45,635 bases of DNA from positions 1 to 45,635 of the forward strand of contig JAOPXO010000060.1 in the NCBI GenBank assembly GCA_025965115.1. Direction: 5' to 3'. The notes below the pieces were generated by a model. It ran no database searches and was not told the DNA's origin. It was given only the letters and a program-made list of their open reading frames with translations. Positions 1 through 9,245 of the stretch are shown here, in pieces; the first letter of the stretch is position 1, and the number at the start of each line of letters is the position of its first letter. Source of the stretch: Aeromicrobium sp. Lineage in GTDB: Bacteria > Actinomycetota > Actinomycetes > Propionibacteriales > Nocardioidaceae. The position numbers and the translations under genes are program-made.

Positions 1-762
1 GCCGAGGTTACCGAGCGCGACGGGCGGTTCTACCTCGGCGACGTCGAGGTGAACCAGGAGTTCGGCAAGATCGGCAAGAGCCTGAAGAACGTGGTCACGC
101 CGGATGACTTCATCGGCGAGTTCGGCGCGGACACGTTCCGGCTGTTCGAGATGTTCAGCGGGCCGTTGGAGCAGTCGCGGCCGTGGGACGCGAAGGCGAT
201 CGTCGGGCCGTACCGGCTTTTGCAGCGGATCTGGCGGGTCGTCGTGGACGAGCAAAGCGGCGAACCGCACGTCTCGGATGGGCCGATCCCCGACGAGCTG
301 AACCGGCTGCTGCACAAGACGATCGCGGCGACGCGCGAGGGCTACCAGACGCTGCGCTTCAACACGTCCATCGCGCGGCTGACCGAGCTGAACAATGCGA
401 TCACCGCGCAGTACCCGCACGGGAGCGCGCCACGGGCCCTGGCCGAAGCGCTGGTGCTGATGATCGCGCCGTTGGCGCCGCACATCGCCGAGGAGCTGTG
501 GTCGCGTCTGGGGCATCCTGACTCACTGACCCACGAGGCGTTCCCGGAGGCTGACCCGGCATATCTGGTCGAGGACTCGGTCACCTGCGTCGTGCAGGTA
601 CTGGGCAAGGTGCGCGGCAAGCTCGAGGTGAGCCCCGACATCTCCGACGAGGACCTGACTGCGCTCGCGCTGGCCGAGCCCAATGTGGTGCGGTCGATCG
701 ACGGACGCGAGGTCCGCAAGGTCATCGTGCGCGCGCCCAAGCTCGTCAGCATCGTCGTTTAG
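1..762 (+). CDS. leuS: Leucyl-tRNA synthetase, C-terminal part (5' end outside window)
   Basis: This is the last 253 residues of leucyl-tRNA synthetase, the cytoplasmic enzyme that charges tRNA-Leu. The reading frame is open from base 1, so the ATG at 49 in the ORF track is internal. Near the start of the fragment FGKIGKSLKN is the class I KMSKS loop in the KIGKS form; actinobacterial LeuRS proteins carry similar variants. It is followed by the anticodon-binding helical domain (LFEMFSGPLEQSRPWD, then MIAPLAPHIAEELW) and the small C-terminal domain (VQVLGKVRGKLEV). The gene ends 27 bases before degV on the same strand. The catalytic Rossmann core and editing domain lie upstream of the window and cannot be judged. 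Confidence 0.97.
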   Translation, partial: AEVTERDGRFYLGDVEVNQEFGKIGKSLKNVVTPDDFIGEFGADTFRLFEMFSGPLEQSRPWDAKAIVGPYRLLQRIWRVVVDEQSGEPHVSDGPIPDELNRLLHKTIAATREGYQTLRFNTSIARLTELNNAITAQYPHGSAPRALAEALVLMIAPLAPHIAEELWSRLGHPDSLTHEAFPEADPAYLVEDSVTCVVQVLGKVRGKLEVSPDISDEDLTALALAEPNVVRSIDGREVRKVIVRAPKLVSIVV

Positions 763-777
763 CGCCTCGCGCGACGA

Positions 778-783
778 TAGAGT
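778..783 (+). promoter_or_regulatory. Putative -10 element of degV (leaderless)
   Basis: TAGAGT lies exactly 6 bases before the ATG at 790, so transcription would begin at or next to the start codon. No Shine-Dalgarno sequence is visible. No convincing -35 hexamer is seen. Confidence 0.45.
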
Positions 784-789
784 CTCCGC

Positions 790-1638
790 ATGCCCAGAGT
801 CGCGATCGTCACGGACTCGACGTCCTCGTTGTCTGCGGCAGACGCCGCGGCCGAGGGCATCTCCGTCGTGCCGCTCCAGGTCATCATCGGCGCTGAGGTC
901 TACACCGAGGGTGTCGACGTCACGTCCGACATGATCTCGGACGCCCTGGCGTCATTCGTACCGGTCAACACCTCCCGGCCGACGCCGGACGACTTCCTCA
1001 ATGTCTACCAGCGGCTCGCCGAAGAGGGTGCCGATGCGATCGTCTCGGTCCACCTCAGCGCCAAGATGTCGGGCACGCTCGACTCGGCACTGCTTGCTGC
1101 CAAGGAGTCGCCGGTGCCGGTGACCTGCATCGATTCGACCCAGGTCGGCATTGCCACCGGATTCGCGGCGGGTCGTGCCGCGGAGGCTCGCGATGCCGGC
1201 GAAGACGTCGCCGGAGTCGCCGATGCCGCCAGGCGCGCGGGGGAGTCGTCGACCTGCCTGCTGTACGTCGACACGCTCGAATATCTCAAACGCGGCGGTC
1301 GAGTGGGTGCCGCGGCGGCCCTGATCGGGTCGGCACTGGCGGTCAAACCGATCCTGACGATCAGGGACGGGCTCGTGGTGCCACTCGAGCGCGTACGTAC
1401 GCAGGCCAAGGCGCTCGCGCGGCTGGAAGCTCTCGCCGTCGAGAGCGCGCAGGCGTGCGACAAGGGATTCCAGATTGGTGTGCAGCACCTCTCCAGCCCG
1501 GCGATTGCCGAGGCGGTCGCTGGTCGGCTCTCGACCGCGTTGGCGATCGACCCGATCGCTGTCGACGAGGTCGGCGCGTCGATCGGCGCACATGTCGGGC
1601 CCGGGATGATCTCGGTCTCCGTCACTCCGCGCTGCTGA
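790..1638 (+). CDS. DegV family fatty-acid-binding protein
   Basis: A 282-residue DegV protein. The family binds fatty acids, and in Firmicutes serves as the FakB subunit that presents them to a fatty-acid kinase; no FakA partner is in this window. Visible family features are the N-terminal VAIVTDSTSSL strand-loop, the TSRPTPDDF segment, the lipid-contacting SAKMSGTLDSA loop and the C-terminal core DTLEYLKRGGRVG followed by LAVKPIL. Length is normal for the family. The ATG at 790 is supported by a -10-like hexamer 6 bases upstream and by the start of the conserved N-terminus. The gene lies between leuS and comEA on the same strand, a common actinobacterial position. Confidence 0.93.
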   Translation: MPRVAIVTDSTSSLSAADAAAEGISVVPLQVIIGAEVYTEGVDVTSDMISDALASFVPVNTSRPTPDDFLNVYQRLAEEGADAIVSVHLSAKMSGTLDSALLAAKESPVPVTCIDSTQVGIATGFAAGRAAEARDAGEDVAGVADAARRAGESSTCLLYVDTLEYLKRGGRVGAAAALIGSALAVKPILTIRDGLVVPLERVRTQAKALARLEALAVESAQACDKGFQIGVQHLSSPAIAEAVAGRLSTALAIDPIAVDEVGASIGAHVGPGMISVSVTPRC

Positions 1639-1717
1639 GGTTTTCCACGCTGGGACGAGTGTCGTGTCCCGTCCACAACCGGCATTTGCTGACGTCCGGG
1701 GCCGCCGGTTCCCTGCG

Positions 1718-1723
1718 TACGTT
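1718..1723 (+). promoter_or_regulatory. Putative -10 element of comEA (leaderless)
   Basis: TACGTT ends 6 bases before the GTG at 1730. It fits the TANNNT-N6-start pattern found repeatedly in this window and supports that GTG as the start. Confidence 0.45.
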
Positions 1724-1729
1724 CCTTGA

Positions 1730-2479
1730 GTGAGACCTCCCCACCTGCCCGACGAGACGCGCGCGGAGATCGCTCGTCGCCGCCTCGCGCAGCTCGCCGC
1801 GTCGTTCGAGGCGCAGCTGCCGCCGGACACCGACTCCGACACCGTCGCCCCGCGGCGGATTGAGCTGGCGCACATCAAGGTCCTGGTCACGCTCGCGGTC
1901 GCCGCGTCGGTCCTGCTGATCTGGTGGCTCCTGTCAGGTCGACCGCACACCAGTGGCCCGGATGAGCCGTTGGCGTTCACCCCGACCCACAGCGCATCGG
2001 CCTCGCCCGGGGCGTCGACGGGCACAGCGACCGCCAAGCCCACCGACGATCTGGTGATCGACGTGGTCGGCAAGGTACGCAAGCCGGGCATCGTCACGGT
2101 GCCGAAGGGTTCGCGGGTCTTCGAGGCGATCGCCGCAGCAGGCGGACTGAAGGGCAAGGTCGACACGACCTCGATCAACATGGCGCGGGTGCTGACCGAC
2201 GGCGAACAGATCCTGATCGGCACGACGCCGGCTGCGGTGCCAGGAGTCGCAGCCGGCACAGGTGGCGCAGGTGCGGGCGCCGCCCCGGCGAGGATCAACC
2301 TCAACACGGCCACCGCCGAGCAGCTCGACACCCTGCCGGGCATCGGCCCCGTCACGGCTCAGTCGATCCTGTCGTGGCGAACGGAGAATGGCCGCTTCAC
2401 CTCCGTCGACGACCTCCTGGACGTCAAGGGCATCGGCGACGCAACACTGGCGGATCTCCGCGACCTCGTCGTGGTGTGA
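1730..2479 (+). CDS. comEA: ComEA-type DNA-binding protein
   Basis: A 249-residue membrane-anchored DNA-binding protein of the DNA-uptake machinery. Order of parts: a cytosolic N-terminus of about 45 residues, one membrane segment (VLVTLAVAASVLLIWWLL, about residues 48-65), a Thr/Ser/Pro-rich linker, an SLBB-like domain (VIDVVGKVRKPGIVTVPKG, about 105-165), a Gly/Ala linker and a C-terminal helix-hairpin-helix pair (INLNTATAEQLDTLPGIG, about 187-249) expected to bind double-stranded DNA. In the ComEA family this protein receives DNA outside the membrane and passes it to ComEC. The GTG start is placed by the downstream protein features and the -10-like hexamer. Its TGA overlaps the comEC ATG (TGATG), so the two are probably translated together. 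Confidence 0.93.
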   Translation: MRPPHLPDETRAEIARRRLAQLAASFEAQLPPDTDSDTVAPRRIELAHIKVLVTLAVAASVLLIWWLLSGRPHTSGPDEPLAFTPTHSASASPGASTGTATAKPTDDLVIDVVGKVRKPGIVTVPKGSRVFEAIAAAGGLKGKVDTTSINMARVLTDGEQILIGTTPAAVPGVAAGTGGAGAGAAPARINLNTATAEQLDTLPGIGPVTAQSILSWRTENGRFTSVDDLLDVKGIGDATLADLRDLVVV

Positions 2480-4710
2480 TGCACGATCTGCGGATGGTCC
2501 CGTCGGCGCTCGCCGTCTGGACCATCACCGCGGTGCTCGTGACCACCGACTCGCGCGTTGCTCTCGGATTGACGATTTCCGCGGTACTCACCGCCGGACT
2601 GCTCCCGCACACGGCTCCGGGCCGCAGGCCTCTCGTGGTGACCGTGGTGTGTGTCGCGGCTGTGGGCGCCTCCTGCGCCTGGCGCCTGACCACGATTGAG
2701 CATTCTCCGCTGACCGATCTGGCGAACCGTCACCAGTTGGCAACCCTTGACGTCCAGGTGGCGCGGGACGCGTCGACATTCACCCAGCACGGCCAGGTGT
2801 CGACCGTCGTCGAGGTGCTGGTGCGGCGAGTCGTCACATCGCACACCGATGTCCGCACGCGAGATCATGCCACCGCATTCCTGAAGGGTGCGCCGAAGGA
2901 CTTGGTGGTCGGCCGACGGCTGACCGTACGCGGGCGGGTGATGCCGTCGGACTCGACCGACGAGGCCGCATTGATCGACGTACTCAGTCGGGGCCCGACC
3001 GACCGGGCGAGCTGGTGGTGGGAAGCCTCTGAGCGTGTCCGTGAGGGCGTACGTCGATCGGTCGAACACACCGGCGCCGAGCAGCGAGCTCTGGTGCCGG
3101 CGCTCGTCGACGGCGACGACAGCCGGATCAGCGATCTGGCGAAGGACGACTTCCGGCGCAGCGGGCTGACCCACCTCATGGCGGTCTCGGGCACCAATCT
3201 GACGATCGTCCTCGCCGTGCTGCTGGTTGTCGGCAAGGCAGCTGGCGTCCGACGCCGTGGGCTCTGGGTGCTCGGCGCGGTGTCGATCGTCGGATTCGTG
3301 CTGCTGGCGCGGCCTGATCCGAGCGTGGTCCGCGCGGCCGGTATGGGCGTCGTCGGGGTCGCCGCCTTGGGCTACGGCGACCGCGGCGGCGTGCGCGCGC
3401 TGGCGTGGGCGATCATCGGGCTGTTGTTCATCGATCCGTGGCTGGCCCGCTCGGCCGGGTTCATCCTGTCGGTGTGCGCCACCGCGGGCATACTGCTGCT
3501 GGCTCCGCTGTTGGCACGGCCGTTGCTCCGTTGGATGCCGCGGTGGTGCGCGCTGGCGCTGGCCGTGCCCTTGGCCGCCCAGCTCGCGTGCACACCGGCG
3601 ATCGCCGCCATCTCGGGCCAGATCTCGCTGGTCGCGGTCGTGGCCAATATCTTCGCTGGGCCGGCTGTGGCGCCGGCGACGGTTGCCGGACTGCTCGGAG
3701 GGGTCGTGGCCCTCGTCTCGGTGTCGCTGAGCTACCCGGTTGGGCTGGTGGCCGGACTGTGCGCGAGCTGGATCCTGGAGGTCGCCCACCGCTCGGCCTC
3801 GCTCGACGCGGCCTCACTTACCTGGCACGGCCCGTGGCAGCTGCTGATCGTGGTCGTGCCGCTGGTGACGTGGGCGATCTTCCACATCTCCTCGCGGCCG
3901 GTGCTGTTCGTCGGGCTGTCCCTGGGTCTCCTCATCGCCATCTGGCGACCACCCGAGACCGGATGGCCGCCGGCTGGCTGGCTCATGGTGGCCTGCGACA
4001 TCGGGCAGGGCGATGCGACTGTGCTCGACGCGGGCCACGGGGCTGCCGTGGTCGTCGACGCAGGCCCAGACCCGTCCGCGGTCGACCGGTGCCTCGATCG
4101 GCTCGACATCCATCGCGTGCTCGTCATGGTGTTCACGCATGGTCACGCCGATCACATCGACGGCTGGCCCGGAGTTGTCCGCGGTCGTGAGGTTGACCAG
4201 ATCGCGGTCGGCCCCACCGGCGGGCCGGGTGGTGCCGACATACCTCGACATGTCGCCGTCCCCGGCGACACCTTCTCGTTGGGTGGCATTCAAGCGGAGG
4301 TGCTGTGGCCACCGCCGTCCGCACCGATCAAGGTCACCGACGTCGCCGGCTCCGGTCCCAACAACCTCAGCGTGGTGCTGGCCGTCGAGATGCGGGGCGT
4401 ACGACTGATGTTGACCGGTGACATCGAGCCCGAGGCACAGGACAAGCTGCTCCGTGCCCATCCCGACCTGCAGGCTGACGTGATCAAGATGCCGCACCAC
4501 GGGAGCTCTCGACAGTCATCCGCATTCTTCGATGCCGTCGGAGCACGCTTCGCAACGATCAGTGATGGCGCCGGCAACGACTACGGCCACCCGGCCGCCG
4601 CGGCGCTCGAGCTGCTCCGTCAGCACCACGTCCAGTGGTGGCGCACCGACACCGACGGAGACATCGCGATTGTCCAGCGTGACGGACGACTTTCTGTGGT
4701 GACGGACTGA
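2479..4710 (+). CDS. comEC: ComEC/Rec2 DNA-uptake channel protein
   Basis: A 743-residue polytopic membrane protein that by family carries single-stranded DNA across the membrane. The ORF track starts at 2374, but the ATG at 2479, overlapping the comEA stop, is the sensible start. Hydrophobic segments near the N-terminus are followed by the competence domain (GLTHLMAVSGTNLTIVLAV, then many membrane helices over about residues 230-490). A C-terminal metallo-beta-lactamase-like domain has VFTHGHADHIDGWPG, LTGDIEPEAQ and MPHHGSS, so its metal ligands look intact. With comEA this implies a DNA-uptake route, but pilus and ComF/DprA genes are not in the window. The protein ends DGRLSVVTD; an imperfect copy of these codons lies 1.1 kb downstream before holA. 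Confidence 0.95.
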   Translation: MHDLRMVPSALAVWTITAVLVTTDSRVALGLTISAVLTAGLLPHTAPGRRPLVVTVVCVAAVGASCAWRLTTIEHSPLTDLANRHQLATLDVQVARDASTFTQHGQVSTVVEVLVRRVVTSHTDVRTRDHATAFLKGAPKDLVVGRRLTVRGRVMPSDSTDEAALIDVLSRGPTDRASWWWEASERVREGVRRSVEHTGAEQRALVPALVDGDDSRISDLAKDDFRRSGLTHLMAVSGTNLTIVLAVLLVVGKAAGVRRRGLWVLGAVSIVGFVLLARPDPSVVRAAGMGVVGVAALGYGDRGGVRALAWAIIGLLFIDPWLARSAGFILSVCATAGILLLAPLLARPLLRWMPRWCALALAVPLAAQLACTPAIAAISGQISLVAVVANIFAGPAVAPATVAGLLGGVVALVSVSLSYPVGLVAGLCASWILEVAHRSASLDAASLTWHGPWQLLIVVVPLVTWAIFHISSRPVLFVGLSLGLLIAIWRPPETGWPPAGWLMVACDIGQGDATVLDAGHGAAVVVDAGPDPSAVDRCLDRLDIHRVLVMVFTHGHADHIDGWPGVVRGREVDQIAVGPTGGPGGADIPRHVAVPGDTFSLGGIQAEVLWPPPSAPIKVTDVAGSGPNNLSVVLAVEMRGVRLMLTGDIEPEAQDKLLRAHPDLQADVIKMPHHGSSRQSSAFFDAVGARFATISDGAGNDYGHPAAAALELLRQHHVQWWRTDTDGDIAIVQRDGRLSVVTD
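4681..4710 (+). repeat. comEC 3'-end repeat, copy A
   Basis: The last nine codons and stop of comEC. This 30-base stretch recurs in the same orientation at 5780-5809 with two differences, on the other side of the inverted oxidoreductase gene. Looser similarity extends some bases on both sides. Confidence 0.85.
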
Positions 4711-4721
4711 CAATGATCGGG

Positions 4722-5744
4722 CTAGAGCACCAGTCCGGCCATCAGGCGCAGACTTTCTGCGTCGCCACCAATGACCATCGTGGTGACAAGTGAGTCTTTC
4801 CATGCCGGAATTTCCGAGGCGATCTTGTCTCGCGGACCGACGAGGGCGATCTTCTCGACCATCTCCAGGGTGACTGCCTTCTCGGCCTCGTCTTTGCGTC
4901 CTGCTAGGTAGAGCTCCTGGATTCGGTCGCACTCGGCCGTGTAACCCATCCGCTCGAAGACAGCCTTGTGGAAGTTGGCTCCCTTGGCGCCCATTCCGCC
5001 GATGTAGAGCGCAAGCATCGGGCGGACACGATCAGCGGCGACTTCCACGTCGTCGTCCACCTGCACGGACACCATGCATACGACCTCGAAGTCGTCGGCC
5101 GTGCGCCGTGCACCTTCACGAGCGAAGCCTTCGGCGAGTGCCGCACGATAGTGCGCGTCGTCGGCAGGCGCATAGAACAGCGGCATCCAACCGTCAGCGA
5201 TCTCGGCAGCGAGCGCGACATTCTTCGGCCCTTCGGCGGCCAGCAGGATCGGGATGTCGGTGCGCAGGGGATGGATCGTGGACCGGAGTGACTTCCCGAG
5301 ACCGGTGCCGCCCGGGAACGGCAGCTGATAGTGAGCGCCGTCGAAGGCAACCTTCTCGCGCTCGATGACTTGGCGCATGATCGCGATGTACTCGCGGGTG
5401 CGTTCGAGAGGACGGGGGTAGGGCTGTCCGTACCAACCTTCAACGACTTGGGGGCCAGACGCTCCGAGCCCGATCGCGACTCGGCCGCCGCTGAGGTGGT
5501 CGAGCGTCATGGCAGCCATCGCCGTTGCAGTCGGCTGGCGCGCTGACAACTGGATGATCGAGGTACCGAGTCTGATCCGATCGGTAGCCGCGCCGAGCCA
5601 AGCCAACGGGGTCAGAGCGTCGGAGCCGTAGGCCTCGGCGGTCCACATCGAGTCGTAGCCAAGTTCCTCCGCGGTGCGCACAAGGTCGGCGATGCCAGTG
5701 GGCGGGCCTGCGCCCCAGTAGCCGAGTGACAGTCCAAGTTTCAT
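4722..5744 (-). CDS. LLM-class F420-dependent oxidoreductase
   Basis: A 340-residue bacterial-luciferase-like monooxygenase of the F420-dependent type common in actinobacteria. The TIM-barrel family marks are seen: MKLGLSLGYWG at the start, ELGYDSMWTAEAYGSDALTPLAWL, IRLGTSIIQLSARQP, DHLSGGRVAIGLGASGPQVVEGWYG, and IPILLAAEGPKNVALAAEIADGW. The substrate cannot be told from sequence; relatives oxidise or reduce varied small molecules with coenzyme F420 or FMN. It is reversed relative to comEC and holA, which are usually adjacent in actinobacteria, and is bracketed by direct repeats of the comEC end, so it is probably an insertion. Only 11 bases separate its stop from the comEC stop. A CAGACT hexamer lies 7 bases before its ATG. 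Confidence 0.9.
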   Translation of the reverse strand: MKLGLSLGYWGAGPPTGIADLVRTAEELGYDSMWTAEAYGSDALTPLAWLGAATDRIRLGTSIIQLSARQPTATAMAAMTLDHLSGGRVAIGLGASGPQVVEGWYGQPYPRPLERTREYIAIMRQVIEREKVAFDGAHYQLPFPGGTGLGKSLRSTIHPLRTDIPILLAAEGPKNVALAAEIADGWMPLFYAPADDAHYRAALAEGFAREGARRTADDFEVVCMVSVQVDDDVEVAADRVRPMLALYIGGMGAKGANFHKAVFERMGYTAECDRIQELYLAGRKDEAEKAVTLEMVEKIALVGPRDKIASEIPAWKDSLVTTMVIGGDAESLRLMAGLVL

Positions 5745-5779
5745 GGGGCTGAGTCTGCCTCACGTTGTCATTGCCGTGT

Positions 5780-5809
5780 GACGGTCGACTTTCTGTGGTG
5801 ACTGACTGA
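5780..5809 (+). repeat. comEC 3'-end repeat, copy B (remnant before holA)
   Basis: Read in the comEC frame this stretch also encodes DGRLSVVTD followed by TGA. It differs from the real comEC end only at two third-codon positions (GGA to GGT and ACG to ACT). It is not preceded by any comEC coding sequence beyond a few similar bases. It is best read as a leftover of the former comEC-holA junction. Confidence 0.85.
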
Positions 5810-5810
5810 C

Positions 5811-5816
5811 TACGCT
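5811..5816 (+). promoter_or_regulatory. Putative -10 element of holA (leaderless)
   Basis: TACGCT ends 6 bases before the GTG at 5823 and directly follows repeat copy B. Copy A near comEC lacks it, so the copy next to holA looks like the original junction. Confidence 0.45.
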
Positions 5817-5822
5817 GGGCGG

Positions 5823-6794
5823 GTGTCCACGGCATTCGGCAAGATCCTGCTCATCACCGGCAATGCCGAATATCTCGCCGAGCGCACCCGAGTGCGCGCG
5901 ATCGCGGCCGTCACCCAGGAGCATCCCGAGTGTGAGGTCTCCGAGGCGAGCGCGGTCGGGCTCCAGCCGGGCGAGCTGGCCGGGCTCACCAGCGCCTCGT
6001 TGTTCAGTGATCTGACCGCGCTCGTGCTGACAGATCTCCAAGAGCTGCCCGATGTCGCACAGACCGAGCTGCTCGCATACGCCGCCGGCACGTCGCCCGA
6101 TATCGCCGTCGTCCTGATCCATGGCGGCGGGAACAAGGCCAAGGGACTGCTCGACAAGCTCCGCAAGCTGCCAAGTGTCAGCGAGGTCAAGCTCGAGGCG
6201 CCCAAGTATGAGCGCGACTTCGCGCGTTGGATCCACACCGAGTTTCGCGATCTCGGTGCCCGCATCGACGAGGAGGGCGCGACCTTGCTGGTCGCAGCGG
6301 TTGGTCAGGATCTCCGAGCCCTGGGGGGCGCGGCGGCCCAGCTCATCGCAAGCGTCGACCGCGGCACGGAGGTCACCGCGAGCGTTGTCCGGCGCTACTT
6401 CGGCGGTCGCGCCGACGTCCGCGGCTATGAGATTGCCGACGCCGCGATTGACGGACGCATCAGTGTCGCGTTGGAGCAGGCACGATGGGCCGAGGCGGCC
6501 AAGATGGCGCCGGTGCTCATCACGAGTGCCTTCGCGAGCGGGCTGCGATCGCTGGCCAAGCTGTCGTGTGCGCCCCAGGGACTTCGCGACAACGATCTGG
6601 CCGCGCAGGTGGGGGCGCCGCCGTTCAAGATCCGGGCGATGCGCCAGCAGCTCCGTGCCTGGGAGCCCGACGGACTCGCCCAGGCCCTCGATGCGGTGGC
6701 GCAGGCCGATCTCGACGTCAAGGGCGGCGCGGCCGACCCGGCATACGCGATCGAACGCATGGTGCTTGCGGTCGCGGCTCAGCGCCGAAGCTGA
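5823..6794 (+). CDS. holA: DNA polymerase III, delta subunit
   Basis: A 323-residue protein matching the clamp-loader delta subunit, which opens the beta sliding clamp during replication. Seen are ILLITGNAEYLAERTR at the N-terminus, ASLFSDLTALVLTDL, VVLIHGGGNKAKGLLDKLRK and VKLEAPKYERDFARWI in the AAA-like domains, and a helical C-terminal collar domain with FKIRAMRQQLRAW and AIERMVLAVAA. Length is usual. The GTG start is supported by the TACGCT hexamer 6 bases upstream. The normal neighbour comEC has been separated from it by the inserted oxidoreductase gene. It is convergent with rpsT, with a terminator hairpin between them. Confidence 0.93.
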   Translation: MSTAFGKILLITGNAEYLAERTRVRAIAAVTQEHPECEVSEASAVGLQPGELAGLTSASLFSDLTALVLTDLQELPDVAQTELLAYAAGTSPDIAVVLIHGGGNKAKGLLDKLRKLPSVSEVKLEAPKYERDFARWIHTEFRDLGARIDEEGATLLVAAVGQDLRALGGAAAQLIASVDRGTEVTASVVRRYFGGRADVRGYEIADAAIDGRISVALEQARWAEAAKMAPVLITSAFASGLRSLAKLSCAPQGLRDNDLAAQVGAPPFKIRAMRQQLRAWEPDGLAQALDAVAQADLDVKGGAADPAYAIERMVLAVAAQRRS

Positions 6795-6813
6795 CCAGCC
6801 CGCGTGGGTGCAT

Positions 6814-6838
6814 GAAAAAAGCGCCCCGTGGGGCGCTT
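6814..6838 (-). terminator. Rho-independent terminator of rpsT
   Basis: A perfect 9-bp stem (AAGCGCCCC, loop GT, GGGGCGCTT) which on the reverse strand is followed by a run of T. It lies just after the rpsT stop and may also stop read-through from holA. Confidence 0.85.
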
Positions 6839-6861
6839 GATTCAGGTGCAGGAGGCGTACG

Positions 6862-7122
6862 TCAGAGCGACGCGGCCTTCTTGGCAATCGCCGACTTGCG
6901 GTTGGCGGCCTGGTTCTTGTGGATGACGTTCTTGGACGCAGCCTTGTCGAGCTTCTTGGTGGCCTCGCCGGCGAGCTTCTTGGCCTCGTCGGTGTTGCCC
7001 TCGTCGACGGCCTCGGTGAAGCGACGGACGGCGGTCTTGAGCGCCGAGCGCACGGACTTGTTGCGCTCGCGCGCAAGCTCATTCTGTCGGTTGCGCTTGA
7101 TCTGCGACTTGATATTCGCCAC
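6862..7122 (-). CDS. rpsT: 30S ribosomal protein S20
   Basis: An 86-residue basic protein that binds 16S rRNA in the small ribosomal subunit. The sequence begins [14 protein letters not shown] after the initiator and ends [17 protein letters not shown], both characteristic of S20, with the Lys/Arg/Ala-rich helical body between. The ORF track extends it to 7197, but the GTG at 7122 gives the exact family N-terminus, and the upstream CAGG can serve as a ribosome binding site. It is transcribed alone, against holA and divergently from lepA, with a strong terminator downstream. Confidence 0.96.
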   Translation of the reverse strand: MANIKSQIKRNRQNELARERNKSVRSALKTAVRRFTEAVDEGNTDEAKKLAGEATKKLDKAASKNVIHKNQAANRKSAIAKKAASL

Positions 7123-7285
7123 TGGGCAAACCTGTTTCTCTTGAGTGAAGTGTTGATGCGAAAGATGGGGTGACGTGCCGGGGCACGCGACCGCCAACTC
7201 TATCAGCCGGTGCGCCGCACCCTCAAATCGTCAGGGAGGGCGGGTGGCACGAGCACCCCTGCGTGGATGGGACAATGGAGCCACC

Positions 7286-9142
<1,857 letters not shown>

Positions 9143-9245
9143 CAACTCTCGGTGAACGTGCTGCGAGGTAGGTTAGGGTGATCCGCACCACATTCCCTCG
9201 GTATCCCGCTCGCCGCAGGGTCCGCACGCCGCGTGAAGGAACACC

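Noticed and set aside
952-2355. 467-codon reverse ORF across degV and comEA
   Set aside because: It is antisense to two well-recognised genes, has low-complexity Arg/Ala/Gly composition and no recognisable domain: a high-GC shadow.
2359-3789. 476-codon reverse ORF across comEC
   Set aside because: Composition is Arg/Gln/His-rich and shadow-like, opposite the clear ComEC frame.
4711-5779. Insertion sequence or integron cassette as carrier of the oxidoreductase gene
   Set aside because: No transposase, integrase or terminal inverted repeats; the flanking repeat is comEC coding sequence, which favours homologous recombination.
5760-7082. 440-codon reverse ORF across holA and rpsT
   Set aside because: It runs through both genes and their terminator hairpin, with no family pattern.
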